From positions 1 through 64,000 of the forward strand of contig JANLQP010000242.1 of NCBI GenBank assembly GCA_031367895.1: a stretch of 64,000 nucleotides of DNA, given 5' to 3'. Source of the stretch: Ga0077555 sp031367895 (GTDB taxonomy: Bacteria > Pseudomonadota > Alphaproteobacteria > Rhizobiales > Hyphomicrobiaceae). The position numbers and the translations under genes are program-made. Below the pieces are notes generated by a model that was given only the letters and a program-made list of their open reading frames with translations, had not been told where the DNA came from and searched no databases. Below, one piece after another: positions 16,554-24,423 of this stretch; within the stretch, counting starts at the first letter, position 1; each line of letters starts with the position of its first letter.

Positions 16554-17446
16554 TCCCCCGCCGGTTCTTCAGGGACACCCAGCGCATCGGCGAGACGTGT
16601 GCTGGCTGAGCCCGGCCGCAGTGGCTTCTGCTGGCTCGCGTGTGGCGCCCACCCCGTCATGGTGATGATCTCGAACGTCGCGGTGATGCGCCCGTCGGCC
16701 CGCGCGAAACGCTCGGTATAGATCTCCATTGCACGCATGAGCGTGGCGCGCCGCAGAAATGAGCGGCGTCGGTCACGGAGCACATTGCCGCCACCGATAG
16801 CGCGGACGTCGCGCATCAAATCCAACGCGTTGGCGTATGCGACGGTGAGTGTGTCCGAGTCCGCCACCGGCAGCGCAAAACCCGCGCGTTGCAGCAACCC
16901 GCCGAGATCGCGCACATCGGCGAACGGCGCAACGCGGGGTGAAATGCCACCCTCCAACTCGGATTCAGCAGCGACGAAGGCTTGCCGCAGTTCCGTCAGC
17001 GTGGCCCCGCCCAGCATTGCGCCAAGCAAAAGCCCGTCCGGCTTCAGCGCGCGCTGGATCTGGATCAACGCGCCCGGCAGATCGTTGACGAGTTCCAGCG
17101 AGAGCCCCGATACGACGAGATCGAGCGAGGCCGGCTTCAACGGCTGCATCTCCTCGTCCGCCAGCACGCGCGGGCCGTCACACTGCGCGAGCAGGCGCGG
17201 CGAACGCTCCGCATCGATCATCAGTTCGATACCGGCCACGCCGCGCAGGCGTCGAGAGAGAAGGCCGTGGTGCGCGCCGAGATTGACGGCAACCGGAAAC
17301 GTACGCCGGATCAATGACAACCTGTCGGCGAAATCGTCGGCGACGTGGGCGAGCAGGAAATCATGTGCTGTGGCCAACGCTGCGTAGCGGTCGCGGCGGC
17401 GGGCGAGCAGATCGCGGTCGAAGATGTGATGCTCTGCACTGCTCAT
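16478..17446 (-). CDS. BioC/NDUFAF5-like SAM-dependent methyltransferase
   Basis: A 322-residue class I methyltransferase similar to BioC and to the mitochondrial complex I arginine hydroxylase NDUFAF5. The start SSAEHHIFDRDLLARRRDRY is the typical N-terminus; a degenerate motif I is AVNLGAHHGLLS; DLVVSGLSLELVNDLPGAL and LLLGAMLGGATLTELRQA follow. The ATG at 17446 overlaps the stop of the OB-fold gene (ATGA), which marks translational coupling. The C-terminus is Arg/Ala-rich. Substrate could be a protein or a malonyl-ACP-like thioester; not resolved. Confidence 0.75.
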   Translation of the reverse strand: MSSAEHHIFDRDLLARRRDRYAALATAHDFLLAHVADDFADRLSLIRRTFPVAVNLGAHHGLLSRRLRGVAGIELMIDAERSPRLLAQCDGPRVLADEEMQPLKPASLDLVVSGLSLELVNDLPGALIQIQRALKPDGLLLGAMLGGATLTELRQAFVAAESELEGGISPRVAPFADVRDLGGLLQRAGFALPVADSDTLTVAYANALDLMRDVRAIGGGNVLRDRRRSFLRRATLMRAMEIYTERFARADGRITATFEIITMTGWAPHASQQKPLRPGSASTRLADALGVPEEPAGDQGESGRSVGGAGERSTAARASERK

Positions 17447-17889
17447 CGGCTCGGCCGCGCGGCGAGCAGGGGACCGTCGTCGTACATCAAGGTCAACATC
17501 GTCACTGGCATGTCGGGGCGCAACTCCGTCGGGCCCGGCAGGATGCGGCACATCAGGCGCAGACCGTCGGCGAGGTCGACGATCCCGATGTCGTAGGGCG
17601 CATCGGCGCGGAAAGCGCCCGGCACGATGTGCAGGCGCGTGTAGCTGTAGAGCATGGCGGTCGGTTGCAGATCGCGCCAGACAACCACTTCAGACCAGCA
17701 TTCGCGGCAAACGGGCTTCGGCGGGAACGAAAGACGCCCACAACCGCCGCAGCAGCTGGTCATGAGCCGCCCTTCGGCAAGTGCATCCCAATAGGGGCGC
17801 GTAAACGTCGAGACGCGCGGCGGGAACGGACGGGCACCGGGGCTTCGGACGATCTCCATCTGTTGCGGGATAAGAGGCGCGGTGTTCAT
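17443..17889 (-). CDS. OB-fold / zinc-ribbon acyl-CoA associated protein (DUF35)
   Basis: A 148-residue DUF35 protein. An N-terminal helix precedes a rubredoxin-like zinc ribbon with cysteines in LMTSCCGGCGRLSFPPKPVC and RECW, then an OB fold (YSYTRLHIVPGAFRADAPYD, GLRLMCRI). DUF35 proteins form complexes with thiolase-like enzymes (for example in steroid side-chain and acyl-CoA metabolism). The thiolase gene just upstream overlaps it by ATGA, so the two products very likely form one complex. Confidence 0.82.
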   Translation of the reverse strand: MNTAPLIPQQMEIVRSPGARPFPPRVSTFTRPYWDALAEGRLMTSCCGGCGRLSFPPKPVCRECWSEVVVWRDLQPTAMLYSYTRLHIVPGAFRADAPYDIGIVDLADGLRLMCRILPGPTELRPDMPVTMLTLMYDDGPLLAARPSR

Positions 17890-19076
17890 GCCTGTGCCTC
17901 CAGGATGTGCACCAGCGCGGCGTTGTAGTTGCCCAGTTCCGAGACGACCATCGCGGTGCGGGCATCACGAACCTGGCGCGGCCCGGCCCGGCCGAGCACC
18001 TGGATACACGCCTCGACCACGTCATAGAGCGGGCTCGCCTCCGGAGGATGACCGCGCGAGAGGTGACCACCGGATGTGTTCACCGGCCGCGCGCCATCGA
18101 ACGCCGCTCGCCCGTCGACCGCAGCCGCCCAGCCCTCGCCGCGCGAAAAGAGGCCCATCGATTCCGTCGCCACCACCTCGGTGATCGTGCAGGGCGCGTA
18201 GACCTGGAACATCGCGATCTCGTCGAGCGTCATGCGCGCCTGTTCCAACGCGACCGGCACGGCGCGCGCGATGCTCGGATAATGCGTCATGTCGGTCGGC
18301 CGATCGGCGATCTGATGCTCGCCCTCGTGGTGATAGCCGCGTCCGCGCACCACCACATAGGGGCGGCCGGATTTCTTGGCCAGTCCCTCAGAGACAATCA
18401 CCAGCGCGGCAGCTCCATCTGCGCGGCCCGGTACCTCGAGCAGTCCCAGTGGGTCGACGATCATGCGTTGCGCCAGCACGTCGTCCACCGTGATCGGCGT
18501 GCGGAACTGCGCCAGCGGATTGTCGATCGCCTGCCGCCGGTTCTTCACTGCGACGTGCGCGAGATCGGCCCGCGTGACGCCGTAGTCGTGCATGTAGCGG
18601 CGCGCCACCATTGCATACCAGGAGATCGGCACGGCGCCGTAGACGGACTGGAAGTCGACATCGCCGGTCAAGCGGATGCTGTAGTCGAGATGGTCAGCAG
18701 TTGGCGTTCCGGTTTCGCAGTGCGCAGCAATCACCAGCGCGCAATCGGTCTCGCCGGTCGCAACAATCCGGATACCTTCGTCGAAGGCCAGACCCGCCGT
18801 CATGCCGTTGCCCAGAACCTGCACCACGGTCGAATTGGACTTCAAACCGAGATAGGCTGTGAGGAAGGTGTGGAAGTAGCCCTGCCGCGTGTGGTCGCCC
18901 GGATGCGCGACGACGACGCCGTCGATATCGGTGCGGCCGAGGCCCGCCATGCGCGCGGCATCGAGCACGACGCGAACGGCAAGCTCGTGCTCGAGCGGCG
19001 TGTCGCGGCCGTCCTTCGAGCGCTGATAGACGCCGACGGGCACGGCTCCATAGCCGAGAATGGCAGCGTTGCGCAT
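17886..19076 (-). CDS. Thiolase-family protein (SCP-x / nonspecific lipid-transfer type)
   Basis: A 396-residue thiolase-fold protein, RNAAILGYGAVPVGVYQRS at the start. The nucleophile region reads VVQVLGNGMTAGLAFDEG, lacking the usual Cys of degradative thiolases at that place, as in many DUF35-partnered thiolase-like proteins, some of which are aldolases. The C-terminal part has VNTSGGHLSRGHPPEASPLY, the conserved His-containing loop. It is the first gene of the coupled thiolase / DUF35 / methyltransferase operon. Reaction may be retro-aldol cleavage rather than thiolysis. Confidence 0.82.
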   Translation of the reverse strand: MRNAAILGYGAVPVGVYQRSKDGRDTPLEHELAVRVVLDAARMAGLGRTDIDGVVVAHPGDHTRQGYFHTFLTAYLGLKSNSTVVQVLGNGMTAGLAFDEGIRIVATGETDCALVIAAHCETGTPTADHLDYSIRLTGDVDFQSVYGAVPISWYAMVARRYMHDYGVTRADLAHVAVKNRRQAIDNPLAQFRTPITVDDVLAQRMIVDPLGLLEVPGRADGAAALVIVSEGLAKKSGRPYVVVRGRGYHHEGEHQIADRPTDMTHYPSIARAVPVALEQARMTLDEIAMFQVYAPCTITEVVATESMGLFSRGEGWAAAVDGRAAFDGARPVNTSGGHLSRGHPPEASPLYDVVEACIQVLGRAGPRQVRDARTAMVVSELGNYNAALVHILEAQA

Positions 19077-19245
19077 CGGATGCAGGCGTCCTCGAGTTCA
19101 GGTTGCGCGCGGAACTTGGGCTTTGGCGGCGGGCCGGTCAAGCGGCGTGCGGATGCGGTCACGTGCCGATGCAGTCACGTGCGGATGCGGCGCCTTACGC
19201 CACGGGCTTCGGGATTGCAGTGGTCCGATCGGCGGTGTCGGCGGT

Positions 19246-19455
19246 GCGAGGGCAGTGCACGATGGGGCCCGCGCCTTGCGTCATGTCGCGTGGAACCTCC
19301 GCCCGGCATTGCTCCGCGGCCAGCGTGCATTGTGCTGCGAAGGCGCAACCACACCGTGCCGATGTTCGCTGTATCCGTTGCATGATCACGCGAGCGAGCG
19401 TGGACAGGCCGCAACCGGACTCGCCGACGACACCTGATGTCGCGCCTTCTTGGAC
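19246..19455 (-). pseudogene. Decayed oligopeptide ABC transporter ATPase (DppD/OppD-like)
   Basis: On the minus strand a short open frame reads EGATSGVVGESGCGLSTLAR, an evident Walker A of an Opp/Dpp-type ATPase in which the essential Lys is Leu (GCGLST for GCGKST). After only about ten residues it continues GCAFAAQCTLAAEQCRAEVP and IVHCPR, which is the Cys-containing C-terminal signature of the same family. The whole Q-loop, signature and Walker B part (about 200 residues) is absent. This is an internally deleted remnant, not a working gene. No permease or binding-protein gene is nearby. Confidence 0.7.
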
Positions 19456-19588
19456 GGCCCGGACATGCGGCCGCGTTGGCGCGTTTCCTCGATTATGTGC
19501 CGTCGAAACCCGGGCGCCTGGGTCTGCCGCCGCATCGACATCGCCCGGCATTGGCACAGTGTGCATCCAGCAAAAGTCGGATGACGGC

Positions 19589-21922
19589 TCAGAACCGCGA
19601 CATGCCGAAGCTGAATGGCTGGACTTTGTCGTAGGGCTGTTTCACCAGCGGGAACGCGTAGTCGGCGCGGAGCGGACCGAGAGGCGAATCCCACGCGAGC
19701 CCAACGCCGGCCGAGGCGCGCAGCGCCGGCGTGTTGCCGGCGACACCGGGCAGCGCGGCTGCGGTCTTGCTGGTGCCCCAGAGCGAGCCGGCGTCCGCGA
19801 ACACGGCGCCGCGAACGCCGAGGTCCCTCGGCACGCCGGGAATGTCGAACATCGCCTCCGCTGTCGTCGTCGCGTACATGCGGCCGCCGAGTGCATCGAG
19901 GTTGGCGCTCGCGAGATCGCGCGGTCCGATGCCGGCTGCCGCAAAACCGCGGACGGCATCGTTGCCTTTGTAGAAGAGATCGAGCAGGCGCACGTCCTGG
20001 CCGCCCCAGCCGCCGATGACGCCACCCGTAACGCGACCGAACAGCGTCACGCTGTCGGACACCGGATAGTACGCGCGCGCGTCGCCTGTCGAACGGACAT
20101 ACCGCACGTCGCCACCGGCGCCGGCGAAATCCTGCGTCAGCGCGAAGTAGACACCCTGGGTTGGCCGCCGCTTGCTGTCGCGTCCGTCATAGACGGTCGC
20201 GTAGCCGATCGAGGACGTGTTGTAGCTGCTCGATGAGGCATTCGGAAAACCGGGTATCGCCTCGCGAACCGCCGCAGACGCATTGGGACCGACGTCGTAG
20301 AGCGTGTTGCGCATGAACGTGTAGTTGGCGGTCGTCGTCAGCTCGTCGGTGATCGGCGTGCCGGCGCGCAACGCGCCGCCTGCCCGCGTATTCTTGTAGG
20401 ACGCCTGCTTGGTGTAATCGATGTCCTTGTAAATGAGGTCGAACCCAGCCGCGATATTCGAGCCGAACGCGTGCGGATCGGTGAAGCCGATGTCGGCCTG
20501 AAGACGCGTTGCGCTGCCCGCTACCTTGAAGCGCAATTGCTGGCCGTTGCCAAACAGGTTCTTCTCGGTCACCGAGATATCGCCCATAATGCCTTCCGTG
20601 GTGGAGTAACCGGCGCCGACACCGAACTCCGCCGTTTCCTGCTCGACGACGACGACTGTCAACCGTGTGCGATCCAGCCCGGAACCCGGCGTCGCTTTCA
20701 TCTCGACGCTCTTGAAGAAGCCCAGCGCCCGCACGCGTGCCCTGGCACGCTCGACCAGGAACGGGTTGACCGCATCGCCCTCGACAAGCCGCAACTCACG
20801 GCGGATGACGTGGTCCCGGGTGCGATCGTTGCCGACGATATCGATCCGTTCGATATACAGCGGCCGGCCCTTTTCGATGCGGAACACGACATCGAGCCGG
20901 CCGGTGGCGCTGTCGACGCGTTGCTGCGCATCGACGCGGGCGAACGGCTGGCCCTGGCGCGTCAACTGCTCGCTCATCGCCTCGATCGAATGGTCGATGG
21001 TTTCTCGGCTGTAGGGATTGCCGGCCTTCGTCTTGATCGCACTCTGGAGGGCGGTTTTGTCGACGCCGGGCAAACTGCTCTCGATCGTCGGCGCACCCAA
21101 CAGATGCCGCTGCCCCTCAACGATCGTGAACGTCACCGTGTAAGCGGTGCCAGCCGGGTTGAGCACAGCATCGGCCGCCGTCACCTTGGCGTCGGGGTAG
21201 CCATTGTTGAGATAGTGGCGGCGCACGAGTTCTCGATCATTCTCGATCCGCTCGGGGTCGTAGTACGCGGCAGTCTTGAGGACGTCCAGCCAGCTCGACT
21301 CACTGGTGCTGATGACATCACGCAGCCGACTCTCGCTGAACGCATGATTGCCCTGGAAGGAGATGCGTTCAATCTTGCTGACGACACCTTCCTTGATGAC
21401 GAATGCCACATCCAAGCGCCCATCGGCGCGGGTATCCGCGCGCGGTTCAACCGTCGTCGCCATGCGGCCTTGCCGCCGGTAGAGATCGCGCACGCGCAGC
21501 GCATCGGCGTTGACGCGCGCCTTGGTGAAGCGCTCGCGCGCCTTGAGCTTGATCTCGGCCTCAATCGTCTTCTTCTCGATCGCGCTCGCGCCTTCGATCG
21601 TCACGACACCGACGATTGGATGCTCGACGACCGTGATGTACAGTTGATTCTGGCGCCGCTCGAGCTTGACGTCGGCGAAGAGGCCGGTTGCCATCAATGC
21701 CTTCAACGCGCCATCGTCGTCGGCTTCGGGTGGGCCGGCATGACCGGCGTTACGGGCGCTAACGATGTAGGCGCGGACGCTCTCCGCCGACACGGTTTTC
21801 AGGCCATCGACCTCAACGACCTCACCGTCGCGCGCGATCGCCTCGGCAATAGCCGTCGCGGCTGGCGCGGACAGGGCCAGAACGCAAACGCCGACGATGA
21901 GGACTGAACGCAACACTGACAT
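19589..21922 (-). CDS. bamA: BamA/Omp85-family outer membrane protein
   Basis: A 777-residue outer membrane beta-barrel assembly protein. It has a signal peptide (SVLRSVLIVGVCVLALSAPA, cut near AIAEA), a run of POTRA domains over about residues 35-400, and a 16-strand-type barrel ending in FSFGMSRF, with the C-terminal Phe of the beta signal. The conserved loop-6 motif VRGF is present (DAVRGFAAAG). The ATG at 21922 is chosen from the signal peptide. It is not beside rseP, skp or lpxD, the usual bamA neighbours, so it may be a second paralogue rather than the main BamA. TamA is less likely because of the POTRA number and length. Confidence 0.8.
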   Translation of the reverse strand: MSVLRSVLIVGVCVLALSAPAATAIAEAIARDGEVVEVDGLKTVSAESVRAYIVSARNAGHAGPPEADDDGALKALMATGLFADVKLERRQNQLYITVVEHPIVGVVTIEGASAIEKKTIEAEIKLKARERFTKARVNADALRVRDLYRRQGRMATTVEPRADTRADGRLDVAFVIKEGVVSKIERISFQGNHAFSESRLRDVISTSESSWLDVLKTAAYYDPERIENDRELVRRHYLNNGYPDAKVTAADAVLNPAGTAYTVTFTIVEGQRHLLGAPTIESSLPGVDKTALQSAIKTKAGNPYSRETIDHSIEAMSEQLTRQGQPFARVDAQQRVDSATGRLDVVFRIEKGRPLYIERIDIVGNDRTRDHVIRRELRLVEGDAVNPFLVERARARVRALGFFKSVEMKATPGSGLDRTRLTVVVVEQETAEFGVGAGYSTTEGIMGDISVTEKNLFGNGQQLRFKVAGSATRLQADIGFTDPHAFGSNIAAGFDLIYKDIDYTKQASYKNTRAGGALRAGTPITDELTTTANYTFMRNTLYDVGPNASAAVREAIPGFPNASSSSYNTSSIGYATVYDGRDSKRRPTQGVYFALTQDFAGAGGDVRYVRSTGDARAYYPVSDSVTLFGRVTGGVIGGWGGQDVRLLDLFYKGNDAVRGFAAAGIGPRDLASANLDALGGRMYATTTAEAMFDIPGVPRDLGVRGAVFADAGSLWGTSKTAAALPGVAGNTPALRASAGVGLAWDSPLGPLRADYAFPLVKQPYDKVQPFSFGMSRF

Positions 21923-22340
21923 TTCCGCAGTCGTCCCGGTCCGCGCGGTTAGGCACCGCCGATTGGTCTCGCCTGCCACTCCACCCGTCGTGGATCTAGG
22001 AGCCGATTGCGGCTGAAATACGCGGTGAGCGGTGCGTCCCTGCCGGACCGCCGCACAGAATTGTCGCAATGAGCTGCCACCACTAATGTGGGGTTCGGAA
22101 GTTGGCGTCCACTTTTCTGCGGGCTCAATGCGCGAACTTCCGAACGTAACGCTACTAAGGACGATGACTCTGGTGTCCTTATCGTTCGCGACGTTCCGAC
22201 AGCGCGCGCTGCAGGTGGTGACGACCTTCGCGAACGGGACAACGAACGGGACACTAGTGGCAATACGGCCCGCCGCGACGGAAATCGCGAAGCGGTTACG
22301 TTAACCAACGAACTGCGTCAAAGCCGTCCCGGAGACACCC
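21923..22340. other. Intergenic region with a stable inverted repeat
   Basis: A 418-nt divergent gap between the BamA-like gene and the Cys-rich protein gene. No coding sequence is supported. It contains a nested inverted repeat: TAAGGAC (22156-22162) pairs with GTCCTTA (22175-22181) around a 12-nt loop, and outside it CGAACG (22141-22146) pairs with CGTTCG (22183-22188). This may be a regulatory site or a repeat remnant. Both promoters are expected here. Confidence 0.4.
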
Positions 22341-22730
22341 ATGCGCCCGATCACGTTGCTTGCGACCGCTGCCCTTGTTGCCAGTCTCTCGACTGCCACC
22401 GCCGCGCAGGAGAAAATGGCCGGCGGGCTCGGCCAGGCCTGCAAGACCGAATTGCAGAGCCTTTGTGCCGGGGGAAACACGGGGCCATTCGTCTGCTTGA
22501 CGAAGAACCAGGATAAGCTCGGGGTCGAGTGCGCCGCCTACGTGAAGGCAGCCGGCGAACGCCGGGCCAAGTTCCAGGCCGCGTGCGACGGCGACCGGAT
22601 GAAACTGTGCAGCGGAACCGAGTCCAAGGGCGGGCAGGTGATGCAGTGTCTCAATGCCAAGAAGGCAGAGTTGTCGCCGGCCTGCGCCGAGGCCGTCTCA
22701 GCGTTGCCAAAGCAGGCTAACACGCAGTAA
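22341..22730 (+). CDS. Secreted cysteine-rich repeat protein
   Basis: A 129-residue exported protein with a signal peptide (RPITLLATAALVASLSTATA, cut before AQEKM). The mature part has a repeated pattern of paired cysteines (GQACKTELQSLC, CLTKNQDKLGVECAAYV, ACDGDRMKLCSG, CLNAKKAELSPAC), matching the Cys-rich GLG1-type repeat family found in bacterial periplasmic proteins. Disulphide-stabilised small periplasmic protein; no known activity. It precedes the efflux genes by about 240 nt, probably with its own promoter. Confidence 0.75.
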   Translation: MRPITLLATAALVASLSTATAAQEKMAGGLGQACKTELQSLCAGGNTGPFVCLTKNQDKLGVECAAYVKAAGERRAKFQAACDGDRMKLCSGTESKGGQVMQCLNAKKAELSPACAEAVSALPKQANTQ

Positions 22731-22971
22731 CCGGACGGCCACGCTCGGCGCAGCCGAATTGGTGCCGAAACAAAGTCCAGACAGGTCGGCGGCAGATGGG
22801 TTTCGGTGATACAATGGTGGCCTCGGACGAAACCGCCGTCGCAGGTGCGAGCGTAACGATCCGGGCGTTACCGTCGCCACACCCAAGTTGCCCGACCAGG
22901 CCCCTGCCGGACTCCAGGCGGCGCTCGCACCAGCCGACGCACCCCGTCCGCGTCACCAACGAGAGGCTCTT

Positions 22972-24384
22972 ATGAGGCGCGTTCTGAAGATGATCGCGGT
23001 GTTGGCGGTCGTCAGCGTTGCGTTTTGGCTTCTGGCGCCGCCCGCCTGGATGGAGCCGCTGCCGCGGGTCCAACTGCCTGCCTCGGTCGGGCCAGCAATC
23101 GAAACAGCCGAGACGAGCCGAGCGGCGGCGCGCGGCTGGCTGGAGCGCCAGGACCTGCCCGCCACGATCTCGACGGCATTCGGCGCCGCGAGCAAGGACG
23201 AGAAGGGCAAACCACCCGGCGAGGCAAAGGCGCCAGCCGACGCCAAGGCGAAGTCCGGCCGGCCGGCACAACCTCCTGCCCCGGTTACCGCTACCGCGGT
23301 CAAGCTGATCGACATGCCCGTGATTTTGTCGGCGCCGGGCACTGTCGAGCCACGTGCGACGGTTACCGTGAAACCCCGCGTCGACGGCCAGATCACGCAA
23401 GTGCTGTTCAAGGAGGGAGATCTCGTCAAGGAAGGACAGATCCTGTTCCGTCTCGACGACCGGCTGGTCAAGGCGCAGATCGCGCAAGCCGAGGCCAACA
23501 TCAAGAAGGACGAGGCGAACCTCGCCGACGCCCAGGCCACCTTCAACCGCCGCACGGTGCTGGTCGAAAAGAAGATCACCAGCGAGTCGTCCATGGATAC
23601 GGCTCGTGCGGCCATGGAGGCGCTAAAGGCCTCGATCAACGCCGGCAAGGCTGCACTCGAAGCCCAGAAGACGCAACTCGATTATCTCGTCATTCCCGCG
23701 CCCTTGACTGGCCGCACCGGCAACACCCCGTTCAAACCCGGCGCCAACATTCGTGCCGCCGATACGACGCCACTGGTGATCATCAACCAGACGCAGCCGG
23801 TGGCGATCGCCTTTGCACTGCCCCAGACTGACGTAGTGGCGCTGCGTGGCGCGCTGCAACAGAAATCCAAGGCATTGGTCACGATCCCCGGACCGAAGCC
23901 CGAGACGCGAGAAGCGACGCTCGAGTTCCTCGACAATCAGATCGACAAGCAAACCGGTACGCTGTTGGCCAAGGTGATCGCACCCAATCTCGATGAATTG
24001 CTGTGGCCGGGCCTCGCCGTTCAAGTGGCACTCACCGTCGAGGTGCGCCGCGATACATTGGCGGTGCCGGTCAGCGCCGTCGTGCCATCACAGGCAGGGA
24101 TGCTGGTGTGGGTGATTGGCGCCGACCAGAAGGTATCGCCGAAGCCGGTCACGCTGCTCCGCGTGGTCGAGCAGACGGCTTTCCTCGCCGACGGCGTCAA
24201 AGCTGGCGATCTCGTCGTGACGGACGGCCATGGCCGGATCGCGCCCGGCTTCATCGTGAAAGTGCAGGAACCGGCACCCCTGTCCGCTCCACCGCCTGCG
24301 AAATCACCGCCGGCAGCAGAGGCGCCCCCGGCTGCAGCGACCATGCCGGCGAAAAAGGGCGACAAGGGCCAACGCCGCAGCTGA
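22972..24384 (+). CDS. RND efflux periplasmic adaptor (membrane fusion protein)
   Basis: A 470-residue HlyD/AcrA-type adaptor. An N-terminal membrane anchor (VLKMIAVLAVVSVAFWLLAP) is followed by a low-complexity Ala/Lys/Pro linker, then the lipoyl half (VILSAPGTVEPRATVTVKPR), a coiled-coil hairpin (about residues 175-235), the second lipoyl half and a beta-barrel/MP domain, and a proline-rich tail. The ATG at 22972 follows GAGAGG. It is 39 nt upstream of the pump gene and bridges it to an outer membrane channel, which is not encoded nearby. Confidence 0.88.
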   Translation: MRRVLKMIAVLAVVSVAFWLLAPPAWMEPLPRVQLPASVGPAIETAETSRAAARGWLERQDLPATISTAFGAASKDEKGKPPGEAKAPADAKAKSGRPAQPPAPVTATAVKLIDMPVILSAPGTVEPRATVTVKPRVDGQITQVLFKEGDLVKEGQILFRLDDRLVKAQIAQAEANIKKDEANLADAQATFNRRTVLVEKKITSESSMDTARAAMEALKASINAGKAALEAQKTQLDYLVIPAPLTGRTGNTPFKPGANIRAADTTPLVIINQTQPVAIAFALPQTDVVALRGALQQKSKALVTIPGPKPETREATLEFLDNQIDKQTGTLLAKVIAPNLDELLWPGLAVQVALTVEVRRDTLAVPVSAVVPSQAGMLVWVIGADQKVSPKPVTLLRVVEQTAFLADGVKAGDLVVTDGHGRIAPGFIVKVQEPAPLSAPPPAKSPPAAEAPPAAATMPAKKGDKGQRRS

Positions 24385-24423
24385 GCCTGAACGCGCACGG
24401 ACCGAAGCCAAGGACGGACGCCG

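Noticed and set aside
20471..21907. 478-codon plus-strand frame
   Set aside because: Antisense to the BamA-like gene; composition is typical of reverse-strand frames, with no motif.
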